64,000 bases of DNA, taken from contig DASYHP010000030.1 of NCBI GenBank assembly GCA_035998495.1, positions 100,566-164,565 of the forward strand, written 5' to 3'. Shown piece after piece: positions 18,421 to 26,752 of the stretch. The notes beneath the pieces are model-generated. The model was given only the letters and a program-made list of their open reading frames with translations, was not told the origin of the DNA and made no database searches. Every line of letters starts with the position of its first letter. Position 1 is the first letter of the stretch. The stretch comes from Mesorhizobium_B sp035998495 (GTDB lineage: Bacteria; Pseudomonadota; Alphaproteobacteria; Rhizobiales; Rhizobiaceae). A program made the translations under genes and the position numbers.

Positions 18421-18532
18421 TCTGAACCGACCTCCTGCTGGGGCATCTTCATGAACCTCCGCTTGGTCCCTGCATCCCAGCCGGCGCGGCCACAAGCGGT
18501 CGCGCCGGCCCGGGTTGCGCTTGGGAGGAGCG

Positions 18533-19513
18533 CTATCTCACGAATTCGAGCATCGGCTCGGTGTTGGCGTCGAGAACCTCCTTGGTGAGCACGAGCGTGG
18601 GCACCGCGATGTCTTCGGGCACCGCCTCGCCGGCCAGCGACTTCTTGACGTTCTCCACGGCCTGCTTGCCCACGAGATAGGGAAGCTGGGCCACCGAGGC
18701 ATTGAGCCGGCCGTCCTTGATGGATCTCACCGCGTCCGAATTGCCGTCCACGCCGATGATCGTCACCTGCTCGCCCTTGCCCGCGGCGTAAGCCGCCTCC
18801 ACCGCGCCAAGCGCCATGCCGTCATTGGCGGCGAAGATCGCCACCAGGTCCGGGTTGCGGGTCAGGATGTCGTTGGTGATGGTGGCGGCCTTGCCGCGGT
18901 CCCAGTCGCCGGGCAGCGAGGCCACGATCTCGAGGCCGGGCGCCAGTTCCTTGAGCTTGTCGGCGAAGCCTTGCGCGCGCTTCTGCCCGGTGATGTTGCC
19001 CGACAGCCCTTCGATCACGAGCACCGGGCCCGTGGCGTCCGCACCGACTTTGGAGACGAGGTACTCCGCCCCTTGCGCGCCGGCGGCCACATTGTCCGAG
19101 CCGATGCGGAAGGTGATGTCGATGCCTTCCTGCTCCAGCACGGCCGGGTCGAGATTGCCGTCGAGATCGACCACCTTGATGCCGGCCTCCTGCGCCGCCT
19201 TGAGGCAGGGCAGAAGGTTGGTGGAGTTGATGGCCGCCGTGATCATGGCCACGGGCTGGCGCTGGAGCATGGTGTTGCACAGGTTGAGCTGCGGCTCGGC
19301 CGCCTGGTCGCTCTCGGCGGCCTGCAGAAAATACTGCACGCCCGCCTCCTTCGCGCCGTCCTCCACGCCCTCCCCCATCGCGCCCCAGAAGGGGTTGGAC
19401 AGCGTCTTCATCAGCACGCCGTATTCGCCTTCCTGAGCGCGGGCGCTCACGGCGAGCACTGAAACGGCTGCGCCCAGCACGAGCGCGAGACCGGCCTTCC
19501 AGACATTCCTCAT
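18533..19513 (-). CDS. Periplasmic sugar-binding protein of ABC importer
   Basis: 326-residue periplasmic-binding-protein-like (peripla_BP_4, RbsB type) lipid-free secreted receptor. A signal peptide is clear (KAGLALVLGAAVSVLAVSARA, cleavage near residue 25). Ribose-binding-protein landmarks include NPFWGAMGEGVEDGAKEAG, FRIGSDNVAAGAQGAEYL, IFAANDGMALGAVEA and IIGVDGNSDAVRSIKDGR. The start at 19513 is set by GGAGGAAGCC just before ATG, eight codons inside the longest frame. It is first of the transport genes after the LacI regulator. Confidence 0.92.
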   Translation of the reverse strand: MRNVWKAGLALVLGAAVSVLAVSARAQEGEYGVLMKTLSNPFWGAMGEGVEDGAKEAGVQYFLQAAESDQAAEPQLNLCNTMLQRQPVAMITAAINSTNLLPCLKAAQEAGIKVVDLDGNLDPAVLEQEGIDITFRIGSDNVAAGAQGAEYLVSKVGADATGPVLVIEGLSGNITGQKRAQGFADKLKELAPGLEIVASLPGDWDRGKAATITNDILTRNPDLVAIFAANDGMALGAVEAAYAAGKGEQVTIIGVDGNSDAVRSIKDGRLNASVAQLPYLVGKQAVENVKKSLAGEAVPEDIAVPTLVLTKEVLDANTEPMLEFVR

Positions 19514-19570
19514 GGCTTCCTCCATTGTTTGGCTCATTCGCCGGAGCCCAAAAATCCAAGCCCGACTCGT

Positions 19571-20656
19571 TCAATGCTCGGCAAGCGGGGCATCTTGCCT
19601 GTCTCCTCCCCCGCGATGCGGGCCGCGGCTTGGCGGCCCGACGGATTCCCGCATCATGACCTTGCACGGCTCCAACCGCGCCACCGGCGCGCCGTCCTCG
19701 CCCTCGATGCGGTTGAACAGCGCCGCCATGGCCTCTTCGGCCATGGCGCGAACCGGCTGCACCACGGCGGCTACGGCCGGCCAGGTGACCTGCATCCATT
19801 CCGCATCGTCGAAGCCGACCAGCGACACATCGTCCGGGCAATGCCAGCCGCGGCGGCGGAACTCGCTCAGCGCCACCAGCGTGCCCTTGAGGAACAGCGA
19901 ATAGACGGCGGTTGGCCGCTCATGCGTATCTAAGTGCCGCCGGAGGGCGGCGCGCAGCGGCTCCACTTCGGATTCGGACAGCACAACGTCGATACGGCAG
20001 CCGGGCGCGAGCCGCTCGGCCTCGCGGCGAAACCCTTCGAGGCGCGCCTGGACGGTCGCCGCCTGCTCGCCGAGCCCGATGACGAGAAAGTGCCGGTGGC
20101 CGGCGCCGACCAGCACGCGCGCGACCTCGGCGCTGGCGGAAAAACTGTCGGCCGACACGGTGTCGAACACCTCGTCGGACGCGACGCGGTCGATGAGCAC
20201 GCCCGTCATGCCGTGGCTCTTCATCAGCTCGACGGCCGGCCCGCGCTCGTTGCGCACAGGCGCAAGCACCACGCCGGCCACGCGCCAGTCATGCATGCGC
20301 GCCAGCATGTCGCGCTCGCGCGCCTCGGACTCGCGGCTCGAAGCGGCGATCAGCGCGTAGCCGCGCTCCTCGGCCAGCCGCTCCAGTTCGGTCACCAGGC
20401 AGCCGAAGAACTCGCTCTCGAACTCCGGCAAGATGGCGCCGACGATGCGCCGCTTGGCGCGGCGGAGATCGGAGGCGAGCGGGTCGGCGCGGTAGCCGAG
20501 AAGCTGGACGGCGTCGAACACGCGCCGGGCGTTTTCGGGCCGGACGCTCGCCACGCCCTGCATGACCTTGGAAACCGTCGCGGCCGACAGGCCGGCGCGG
20601 CTCGCCACGTCATGGATCGAGGGGCGCCGATTCTCGGCACGCCGTTGGGCCGCCAA
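19571..20656 (-). CDS. LacI-family transcriptional regulator of the sugar cluster
   Basis: 361-residue regulator. The N-terminal HTH is SIHDVASRAGLSAATVSKVM with hinge ARRVFDAVQLLGYRAD; a periplasmic-binding-like effector domain follows (about residues 70-340). The start is TTG at 20656, supported by a strong GGGAGGAGACC ribosome site; no ATG lies at a suitable place. The C-terminal tail is Gly/Arg rich. It sits 57 bp upstream of the sugar-binding-protein gene on the same strand and diverges from the 2-hydroxyacid dehydrogenase, with two operator-like palindromes between them. It probably represses the whole cluster in the absence of sugar. Confidence 0.9.
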   Translation of the reverse strand: MAAQRRAENRRPSIHDVASRAGLSAATVSKVMQGVASVRPENARRVFDAVQLLGYRADPLASDLRRAKRRIVGAILPEFESEFFGCLVTELERLAEERGYALIAASSRESEARERDMLARMHDWRVAGVVLAPVRNERGPAVELMKSHGMTGVLIDRVASDEVFDTVSADSFSASAEVARVLVGAGHRHFLVIGLGEQAATVQARLEGFRREAERLAPGCRIDVVLSESEVEPLRAALRRHLDTHERPTAVYSLFLKGTLVALSEFRRRGWHCPDDVSLVGFDDAEWMQVTWPAVAAVVQPVRAMAEEAMAALFNRIEGEDGAPVARLEPCKVMMRESVGPPSRGPHRGGGDRQDAPLAEH

Positions 20657-20691
20657 GGTCTCCTCCCAAAGCTCCCAGCTTTACAGTCAGC

Positions 20692-20726
20692 GTAAATCGA
20701 TTTCCCGGAGTTGTAAATCGGTTCAC
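20692..20726. promoter_or_regulatory. Two tandem LacI-type operators
   Basis: Site 1 (20692-20705) GTAAATCGATTTCC and site 2 (20713-20726) GTAAATCGGTTCAC are near-copies of a 14-bp palindrome GTAAATCGATTTAC with the central CG typical of LacI-family sites. They are 21 bp apart, two helical turns, on the same DNA face. They lie in the divergent promoter between the LacI gene and the hydroxyacid dehydrogenase. Confidence 0.7.
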
Positions 20727-20780
20727 CGTCCGGCACACAAGACGCAGCAGGGCCAGCGAAGCCCTGCCGAGGAGGAAGTC

Positions 20781-21809
20781 ATGAGCGATCGAAAACCGCT
20801 AGTGATCAGCGCGCCGTTCCCACGTACGCTGGAGCTGATCTTCACGCCCGAGGCGCTCTCGGACTTTCGCGCGCGCTACGAGGTCGTGGAGACGGAGCCG
20901 GACGCCATAGGGGCGCTGCCGGCGGAGGTGCTGGACGGCGCCCGCTACATCGTTGGCCAGCCGCCGCTCGGGCGCGAGGTGCTGGACCGCATGACCTCCT
21001 TGCGCGCGATCTTCAACGTCGAGACCAACCTCCTCGACAACATGCCCTATGACGTGCTCTTCCAACGCGGCGTGCATGTGCTGACCACGGGGCTGGTCTT
21101 CGCCGAGCCGGTGGCGGAGCTGGGGCTGGCCATGGCGCTCAACCTCGCCCGCGGCATTGTGGACGCCGACCTCGATTTCCGCGAGGGCCGCGAGCTTTGG
21201 GGCGGCGACGGCAACGCCCAGGCCCGGCTCCTGTCGGGATCGGAAATCGGCATCGTCGGCTTCGGCGATCTGGGCCGCGCCTTGAACCGGCTCCTGTCGG
21301 GCTTCCGGGCGACGGTCCGCGTCTATGACCCCTGGCAGCCGCCCTCGATCCTTCGCGAGCATGGCGTCGAGCCGGCCTCGCTCGAAACGGTTCTCTCCCA
21401 AAGTGACACCGTGTTCGTGGTGGCGTCGGTCACCAGCGAGAACCAGGGTTTTCTGGACGCCCGCGCCTTTGCGAGCATGCGGAAGGGCGTCGCCTTCATC
21501 CTGCTCTCACGCGCGGCAGTGGTGGATTTCGACGACCTGATCGATGCCGTGGAATCCGGACACATCCTGGCCGCCAGCGACGTCTTCCCCGAGGAGCCTT
21601 TGCCCGAGGATCACCCCGTGCGGTCGGTGAAGAACTTCCTGCGCTCGGCGCATCGCGCCGGGGCGCTGGACGTGGCCTTCAAGCGCATGGGGACCATGGT
21701 GCTCGAGGACATGGACCTGATGGATCGCGGCCTGCCGCCGCTGCGCTCCAAGCGGGCGGAGCGCGAAACGGTTTCGCGCATGCGCTCGAAGCCCGTGGAC
21801 CGGAACTGA
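20781..21809 (+). CDS. D-isomer-specific 2-hydroxyacid dehydrogenase (NAD-binding)
   Basis: 342-residue member of the D-2-hydroxyacid dehydrogenase superfamily (SerA/GhrA-like). The Rossmann motif is SGSEIGIVGFGDLGRALNRL near residue 155. Catalytic Arg is probably in VVASVTSENQGFLDARAFASM, and the LSRAAVVDFDDLIDAVESG segment follows. The usual catalytic His region reads NFLRSAHRAGALDVAF. The ATG at 20781 has a strong GGAGGAAGTC site. It is divergent from the LacI regulator and shares its operators, so it is probably co-regulated with sugar uptake. It may oxidise or reduce a sugar-acid intermediate. Confidence 0.87.
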   Translation: MSDRKPLVISAPFPRTLELIFTPEALSDFRARYEVVETEPDAIGALPAEVLDGARYIVGQPPLGREVLDRMTSLRAIFNVETNLLDNMPYDVLFQRGVHVLTTGLVFAEPVAELGLAMALNLARGIVDADLDFREGRELWGGDGNAQARLLSGSEIGIVGFGDLGRALNRLLSGFRATVRVYDPWQPPSILREHGVEPASLETVLSQSDTVFVVASVTSENQGFLDARAFASMRKGVAFILLSRAAVVDFDDLIDAVESGHILAASDVFPEEPLPEDHPVRSVKNFLRSAHRAGALDVAFKRMGTMVLEDMDLMDRGLPPLRSKRAERETVSRMRSKPVDRN

Positions 21810-21833
21810 GACGCCCCGCAGCGCCCCGGCGCG

Positions 21834-22034
21834 TCAGTTCCGCTTTTCGCGGTCGGACCCGCTGTCGAAGCTCGCATCCTGCTGGCCGTTGACGACCTGA
21901 GGCTTGGCGCTGGACGTGCCGTCGCTCTTGCCGCCCGTCTGGGTGGGCGCGAAGGCGCCGGTGCCGCCGGTCTTGTCGCCGCGGCCCACTTTGCGGCCGG
22001 GCGTGTTCATGGAGGGATCCTTAGGCGTCGCCAT
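21834..22034 (-). CDS. Small disordered hypothetical protein
   Basis: 66 residues, start MATPKDPSMNTPGRKVGRGD at 22034. Rich in Gly, Ser, Thr, Lys and Asp, with no hydrophobic core and no recognisable domain. It overlaps the end of the upstream small gene by 14 bp, so the two are probably co-transcribed from the EcfG-like promoter upstream. Function unknown; a stress-related role is only inferred from context. Confidence 0.55.
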   Translation of the reverse strand: MATPKDPSMNTPGRKVGRGDKTGGTGAFAPTQTGGKSDGTSSAKPQVVNGQQDASFDSGSDREKRN

Positions 22035-22356
22035 CGCTGCCTCCTTCGGCCATGCGGCGGTCGCTGTTCTCGTGATTGTGGACGCCCACCCGCGAAGCCA
22101 ACTCCGAAAAAGGCGGCAGGCTGCTCGTGCCATAGGCGTTGGCGAGCCGCAAAAGGCGAATGGGAAACAGCGTGGCCTGGACGTTCGACTGCGACCGCTC
22201 GGAGGTCAGCGCACCGTCGGCCTCGGCGCACCGCTCGGCCTCGGCGAGCGCCGCGTCGATGGCGCTTTCGCTCAGGATGTCATGCCGCCGCAGGGCGGCC
22301 ATGAGCGAGGCCACGGCGATGTAGAAACCTTCGAGTTGCAGGTTGGCGGTGTTCAA
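22021..22356 (-). CDS. Small alpha-helical hypothetical protein
   Basis: 111 residues, likely TTG start (NTANLQLEGFYIAVASLMAA). Mostly helical and acidic in the middle (SAIDAALAEAERCAEADG), with a His/Asn-rich tail. No catalytic motif was recognised. The start is weakly supported (GAGG seven bases upstream). An exact GGAAC-N17-CGTT promoter match lies 32-57 bp upstream, suggesting general-stress-response control. Confidence 0.6.
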   Translation of the reverse strand: MNTANLQLEGFYIAVASLMAALRRHDILSESAIDAALAEAERCAEADGALTSERSQSNVQATLFPIRLLRLANAYGTSSLPPFSELASRVGVHNHENSDRRMAEGGSDGDA

Positions 22357-22387
22357 GGCGCGGCCTCACGACGTGGGGACCTGGCCT

Positions 22388-22413
22388 AACGGCCTGGCTT
22401 CGACCCTGGTTCC
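22388..22413 (-). promoter_or_regulatory. EcfG (general stress sigma) type promoter
   Basis: On the minus strand GGAAC (22413-22409) is separated by 17 nt from CGTT (22391-22388). This is the alphaproteobacterial EcfG/RpoE2 consensus without mismatch. It is oriented toward the two small hypothetical genes. Confidence 0.5.
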
Positions 22414-22488
22414 CGCCCGCCCGCGCTTCGGCCTGCGCCTCCGTCGGTCGGCGAGGCGTGCCCAAACCGGCGGCCGGTTGACGCTGCC

Positions 22489-22513
22489 GGAACCAAGGGG
22501 AGTCGGCGGGGTT
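22489..22513 (+). promoter_or_regulatory. EcfG-like promoter upstream of SDR gene
   Basis: GGAAC (22489-22493), 16-nt spacer, GGTT (22510-22513), one mismatch in the -10 from CGTT. It lies 82 bp upstream of the SDR start and diverges from the promoter at 22388-22413. Confidence 0.3.
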
Positions 22514-22594
22514 TCCACCCCGGACGATCAGCCCGCGGCCGTCGCACCGGAATGGGCTCGACGACCCGATCCAACAGAACAGAAGGGAATCCCC

Positions 22595-23392
22595 ATGGCC
22601 ACCGCAGCACGCCCGCTCGCCGTCGTGACCGGCGCCTCCAGCGGCATCGGCTTGGAACTCGCCAAGCAGTGCGCCGAAAACGGCTTCGACCTCGTGATCG
22701 CCGCCGACCAGCACTCGATCCGCGATGTCGCCGAAAAGCTGCGCGGGCTCGGCGCCACCGTGTTCGCCGTGGAAGCCGACCTCGCCACGCTGGACGGCGT
22801 GGACCAGCTCGCCCAACAGATCGAGGAGACGGGCCGGCCGGTGGACGCGCTGCTCGCCAATGCCGGCCACGGCTATGGCGGGGCATTCCTGGACCAGGAT
22901 TTCTCCCGCATCCGGCATGTGATCGAGACCAACATCACGGGGACGATCTACCTGATCCAGACGATCGGCCGGCAGATGCGCGCCCGCAACCAGGGCAGGA
23001 TCCTGATCACGGGCTCGATCGCCGGCTTCCTGCCGGGCTCGTTCCAGGCGGTCTATAACGGCACCAAGGCCTTCGTCGATTCCTTCTCCTTCGCGCTGCG
23101 CAATGAGCTCAAGGACACGGAGATCACCGTGACCTGCCTGATGCCGGGCGCCACCGACACCGAGTTCTTCGAGCGGGCCGACATGGAGGACACCAGCGTC
23201 GGGTCAGGCAAGAAGGACGATGCGGCGATGGTCGCGAAGGTCGGCTTCAAGGCCATGATGCGCGGTGACGGCGACGTGGTGAGCGGCTGGAAGAACAAGG
23301 TGATGACCACGCTCGCCAACGTCACGCCCGCTGGCAGGCTCGCCGAGCAGCACCGCAAGATGGCCGAGCCTGGCTCGGGCACTTCGAACTAA
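22595..23392 (+). CDS. Short-chain dehydrogenase/reductase
   Basis: 265-residue classical SDR. The NAD(P)-binding motif is VVTGASSGIGLELAKQ at the N-terminus. LLANAGHGYGG near residue 90 is the NAG motif. The catalytic Ser is in ILITGSIAGFLPGSFQ, and Tyr/Lys are in YNGTKAF. PGATDTEF follows. The ATG at 22595 is preceded by AAGGGAATCCCC; the frame is open upstream but homology starts here. A divergent stress-type promoter region precedes it. Substrate unknown. Confidence 0.9.
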   Translation: MATAARPLAVVTGASSGIGLELAKQCAENGFDLVIAADQHSIRDVAEKLRGLGATVFAVEADLATLDGVDQLAQQIEETGRPVDALLANAGHGYGGAFLDQDFSRIRHVIETNITGTIYLIQTIGRQMRARNQGRILITGSIAGFLPGSFQAVYNGTKAFVDSFSFALRNELKDTEITVTCLMPGATDTEFFERADMEDTSVGSGKKDDAAMVAKVGFKAMMRGDGDVVSGWKNKVMTTLANVTPAGRLAEQHRKMAEPGSGTSN

Positions 23393-23429
23393 AGCAGCAG
23401 ACCGAAAGCGGCTGCATCCGTCTATTTGG

Positions 23430-23465
23430 CGAGAGGCGCGGGACCTCTGGATCCCGCGCCTCTCG
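23430..23465. terminator. Strong hairpin between SDR and reductase genes
   Basis: Perfect 14-bp stem (CGAGAGGCGCGGGA at 23430-23443 with its complement at 23452-23465) and 8-nt loop. No T-run follows, so it may be a Rho-type or attenuating structure and not a classical terminator. Confidence 0.5.
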
Positions 23466-23501
23466 GCGTGAACGACGCAGGGATCGGGAGGACGACATTC
23501 G

Positions 23502-24590
23502 ATGCTGGGATCGGGCCGGACCACGCCGCGGGAAGGCATGCCCTCGCCCCGCCTCGACGAGGCCGAGTTCAAGCGGCGCTATCGCGAGCATTTCTTCGAT
23601 CCAGCCTTTGAGGCCCTACGCGCCGAGATCGAGCGGATCACGCAAACGGCTTGGGAAGCCTATCGCGACAGCCGCAAGAGCCCGGTCACGCGGAAGGCGG
23701 GCGAGACCTACGCCGACCCCGACTACGACCTGTCCGTCGATTGGATCCGTGCGCGCCAGGCGATCGACGCGGCCCAATTGCGCCACACGGACAAGGCGAA
23801 GCCGCCCCGCGTCCTGCTCGTCAACGGCTCGCCCCGTTCCGAGCATACCTGCCCGGGCGAGATGTCGAAGAGCTATCGCCTCATGGAGGTCGCGCGCCAG
23901 ACGCTCGATGGTCATGGCGGGATCGAGGTGGAGGCGCTCGACTTGTCGCGCACCGCATCCGAGTTCGGCCGCACGATCCATCCCTGCAAAGCCTGCTTTT
24001 CGACGGCCGCCGCGCTCTGCCACTGGCCGTGCTCCTGCTATCCCAACCACTCGCTCGGCCAGATCCAAGACTGGATGAACGACATCTACCCGATGTGGGT
24101 GGCGGCCCACGGCGTGATGATCGTGACGCCCGTGCATTGGTATCAGGCCACCGCGCCGCTGAAGCTGATGATCGACCGGCTCGTCTGCGCCGACGGCGGC
24201 AATCCCGACCCGACTTCGACCCACGGCAAGGATGCCGCGAAGGCCAAGAAGCTGGAACTGGACGGCTGGGACTATCCCGAGCACCTGCAGGGCCGGCTGT
24301 TCGCCGTCGTGGCGCATGGCGACGCGGAAGGCGCGGGCGGCGTGCGCCGCGCGCTGTCGGACTGGATGGGCAATATCGGCATGATCCCGGCGGGGCAGAA
24401 AGCCGAGATCGACCGTTATATCGGCTACTACAAGCCCTATGCGACGAGCCATGCCGAACTGGATGAGGACGAAGCCGTCCAGGAGGAGGTGCGCAACGCG
24501 GCGCGCACGCTTGCCGAAGCGGTGAAGGCGCAGCGCTCGGGCCATCTCACTTTGCCCGGCTACCATCTGCCAGAGGCGCGGGCCAAGTAG
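23502..24590 (+). CDS. Flavodoxin-like NAD(P)H-dependent oxidoreductase
   Basis: 362-residue protein whose central part (about residues 100-300) is an NADPH-dependent FMN-reductase/flavodoxin fold. The FMN phosphate loop is RVLLVNGSPRSEHTCPGEMS, and TPVHWYQATAPLKLMIDRLV lines the flavin. A Cys-rich stretch, HPCKACFSTAAALCHWPCSC, lies between them and is typical of iron-sulfur-flavoprotein-like or multimeric flavodoxins. The N-terminal 95 residues are helical and charged. Start at 23502 follows GGGAGGA; a second in-frame ATG at 23538 is possible. It ends at a bidirectional terminator. Confidence 0.82.
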   Translation: MLGSGRTTPREGMPSPRLDEAEFKRRYREHFFDPAFEALRAEIERITQTAWEAYRDSRKSPVTRKAGETYADPDYDLSVDWIRARQAIDAAQLRHTDKAKPPRVLLVNGSPRSEHTCPGEMSKSYRLMEVARQTLDGHGGIEVEALDLSRTASEFGRTIHPCKACFSTAAALCHWPCSCYPNHSLGQIQDWMNDIYPMWVAAHGVMIVTPVHWYQATAPLKLMIDRLVCADGGNPDPTSTHGKDAAKAKKLELDGWDYPEHLQGRLFAVVAHGDAEGAGGVRRALSDWMGNIGMIPAGQKAEIDRYIGYYKPYATSHAELDEDEAVQEEVRNAARTLAEAVKAQRSGHLTLPGYHLPEARAK

Positions 24591-24639
24591 AGCGGCCCTG
24601 GCTCCAACGCCTCTCCCCTGCATCCTTGCCTTGCAAATG

Positions 24640-24670
24640 AAAACGGCCCGGGCGCTGCCCGGGCCGTTTT
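24640..24670. terminator. Bidirectional intrinsic terminator
   Basis: Perfect 14-bp stem: AAAACGGCCCGGGC (24640-24653) with GCCCGGGCCGTTTT (24657-24670) and a 3-nt loop. A-run and T-run flank it on the two sides, so it serves both the reductase gene (+) and the DUF3618 gene (-). Confidence 0.9.
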
Positions 24671-24689
24671 CGTTGGAGAGGTGGTCCGC

Positions 24690-26336
24690 TCAGTTCTTGC
24701 GCGAACGGTCGCCGGAGCTTCCGGTGCTGGAGCCCGCGTCGCCCGTGCCGAGCGTGCCCGAGCCGAGGCCGCTGCTCGAGCTGAGGTCGCCCGTGCTCGT
24801 GCCCGCGTTCGATGCCGGCCCGCCATAGCCGACCCCGCCGCTGCCCGTCGAAGAGGAGCCGCCGACGCCGCCGGTGCCGAAGGACTCTCCGGTGCCGCCG
24901 CCGACTTCGCCGCCGCTCTCATAGGAGCTGAGGCTGCCCGATGTGCCGCTCCTGCCAGCGGAGCCGGAGGTGCCGGTTCCGGCCGACCCGGAGCCGCTTC
25001 CTTGACCTGAGCCCGACTTGCGGTTGAGCTCATCGGCCTTGGACATCACGGCCGAGCGGGCCTGGCCCACCACTTCGCCGGCTTTCTCCGTAGCTTGTTG
25101 GTACAGGTCGCCCGCTCGGTGCTGCGCCTCGCTGTAAAGGCTCGCGACCTGCTCCTTGCCCTGCTGGTAGATCTCGCCCGCCTGGCGGCCGGCCTGGGTG
25201 CGGAGACGGTCGGACGTCTCGCCCAGAAGCTCGTCCTCGCGGCGGGTGTGCGGCAGAAGCGCGCCGACGGCCGCGCCGACCGCGAAGGCGATGGCGCCCG
25301 TCACCACCGGCTGCTCCTGCAGTGTCTCGGTGGTGGAGCGGGCGAGGTCCGCCCCGCGGCGGCCCACCGTGGAGCCCATGCGCGAGAAGCCCTGGCCCAT
25401 GCTCTTGCCCATGCCGCCCACTCGGCGGCCGGCGCCCATGCCCACCTTGGACGCGTGGCGGCCCGCGCCCGACACGCCCCGGCCCGCCTTGGACACGCCG
25501 CCGGAAAGAGCGGAGACCGCGCTGGAAACGCCGCCCGCGACGCTGCTCGCGGCCGAACTCACGCCGCTGGCGGCGGACGAGGCGCCACTTGCGACGGCGC
25601 TGCCCGCGCTCCTCAAGGCCCGGGCCGCGCTGGACAGCGTGTCGGACGCCCAGCCCATGGCGTCGCTGAGCATGCCGCCCTCTTCGTCGTGGAACTGCGT
25701 CACGCGGCTGCCCGACGTGTCGGTGAAGCCGCGATAATAGTTGCCGGCATCGTCCCGGAAATGCCCGGTGCGGTTGCCATACTCGTCGGAGTCGGCGCGG
25801 TAGCGCGCTCCCGCGTCGTCCACGAACTCGGAATACCGGCTGCCCGAGGTTTCATCGAGACCCTGCGAACTGCGGCGCAGCGAGCTGCCCTGGATCGACG
25901 CATAGGGGTAGTCCACATCGTCGAAGTCGCTGTCGGCGAAGTCCTCGTCGAGCTCCAGATCGTCCTCGTAGGCGCCGTAGGTGTCCTCACGGCCGCGCAT
26001 CCAGTTCCGCGACGAGGAGCTGCTCGACTCCCGCTTCGAGGAGCCCATCATCAACCAGGCGAGGCTCACGCCCAGAAGCGCCACGGGGATGGGGTTGGCA
26101 ACTGCCTTGCGGCCGAGATTCGACGCAAACTCGCCGCCGCTGCTCTTCGTGTAAGACAAGAGTTCATCAACGATCTGGCCCGGCGACAGCCGGCCCTGGA
26201 TTTCGTCGATGGTGTTCTCCACGCGCGAGCGCTGCATTTCGATTTCGCGCTGGATTTCCGCCGAGCTCTTGGTGTCGGACGAGTAATCGGTCGATGTCGA
26301 AGATGCCGTGTAGTCGTTATCGGAGTATGTGGCCAT
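24690..26336 (-). CDS. DUF3618-domain protein with long low-complexity tail
   Basis: 548 residues. The N-terminal DUF3618 motif is EIQREIEMQRSRVENTIDEI (about residues 29-48) followed by a hydrophobic segment ANPIPVALLGVSLAWLMMG. An acidic stretch, DLELDEDFADSDFDDVDYP, comes next. The middle is Ala/Ser/Gly-rich, and a second hydrophobic segment (AIAFAVGAAVGALLPHTRRE) is near 355. Amphipathic helices with GEIYQQGKEQVASLYSEA-like repeats follow, and the C-terminal ~100 residues are Gly/Ser repeats. Its start shares one base with the holin-family stop. It is the last gene of a three-gene envelope-stress operon. Function unknown. Confidence 0.8.
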   Translation of the reverse strand: MATYSDNDYTASSTSTDYSSDTKSSAEIQREIEMQRSRVENTIDEIQGRLSPGQIVDELLSYTKSSGGEFASNLGRKAVANPIPVALLGVSLAWLMMGSSKRESSSSSSRNWMRGREDTYGAYEDDLELDEDFADSDFDDVDYPYASIQGSSLRRSSQGLDETSGSRYSEFVDDAGARYRADSDEYGNRTGHFRDDAGNYYRGFTDTSGSRVTQFHDEEGGMLSDAMGWASDTLSSAARALRSAGSAVASGASSAASGVSSAASSVAGGVSSAVSALSGGVSKAGRGVSGAGRHASKVGMGAGRRVGGMGKSMGQGFSRMGSTVGRRGADLARSTTETLQEQPVVTGAIAFAVGAAVGALLPHTRREDELLGETSDRLRTQAGRQAGEIYQQGKEQVASLYSEAQHRAGDLYQQATEKAGEVVGQARSAVMSKADELNRKSGSGQGSGSGSAGTGTSGSAGRSGTSGSLSSYESGGEVGGGTGESFGTGGVGGSSSTGSGGVGYGGPASNAGTSTGDLSSSSGLGSGTLGTGDAGSSTGSSGDRSRKN

Positions 26337-26752
26337 CAGATCTTCTCCTTCACCACCGCGGCGTCGCGTTGAAGCGAGGTGGCGGTGCGTTCAAGCATGA
26401 GGCTGCTGTTTCTGAGCGTGGAAAGGCCGCGCGAGATGAAGACCCAGCCGATCAACCCGATAATGGCGCCGATGATCAGGGCCGACAGGCTTTCAGCCGC
26501 CGTCTGACCCATTCCTTGGGCCACGAAAAAGGCGGCCAGCGCCTGGACGGCCGCGCTGACCAGCACGAACAGCGCAACCAAGGCGAGCACGCCGCCGATC
26601 GCGATCTGGGCCACGCCGCCCGCCGCCTGCGAGACCTTTTCGGTGGCCTCGACCTTCGCCAGTTGCACTTCCTTGCGGAACAGCCCCGTCAGGTCGGTGG
26701 CGAGGCTGCCCAGAAGCTCGGTCAGCGGCCGACCGTCGTTAAATCCGGCCAT
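26336..26752 (-). CDS. Phage-holin superfamily III (DUF1469/YqjE-like) membrane protein
   Basis: 138 residues: N-terminal amphipathic helix (LATDLTGLFRKEVQLAKVEA), then two hydrophobic hairpin segments (about residues 45-75 and 82-103). This is the DUF1469 (YqjE) topology often labelled holin-X. It is a chromosomal envelope protein here; there is no phage context. Start MAGFNDGRPLTELL at 26752; its first 14 bases overlap the upstream gene and the DUF3618 gene overlaps its stop (TGATG). Probably co-translated with both neighbours. Confidence 0.85.
   Translation of the reverse strand: MAGFNDGRPLTELLGSLATDLTGLFRKEVQLAKVEATEKVSQAAGGVAQIAIGGVLALVALFVLVSAAVQALAAFFVAQGMGQTAAESLSALIIGAIIGLIGWVFISRGLSTLRNSSLMLERTATSLQRDAAVVKEKI

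Noticed and set aside
26336..26752. Prophage signal from a 'holin'
   Set aside because: DUF1469/YqjE-like protein in a chromosomal stress operon; no other phage gene is near.
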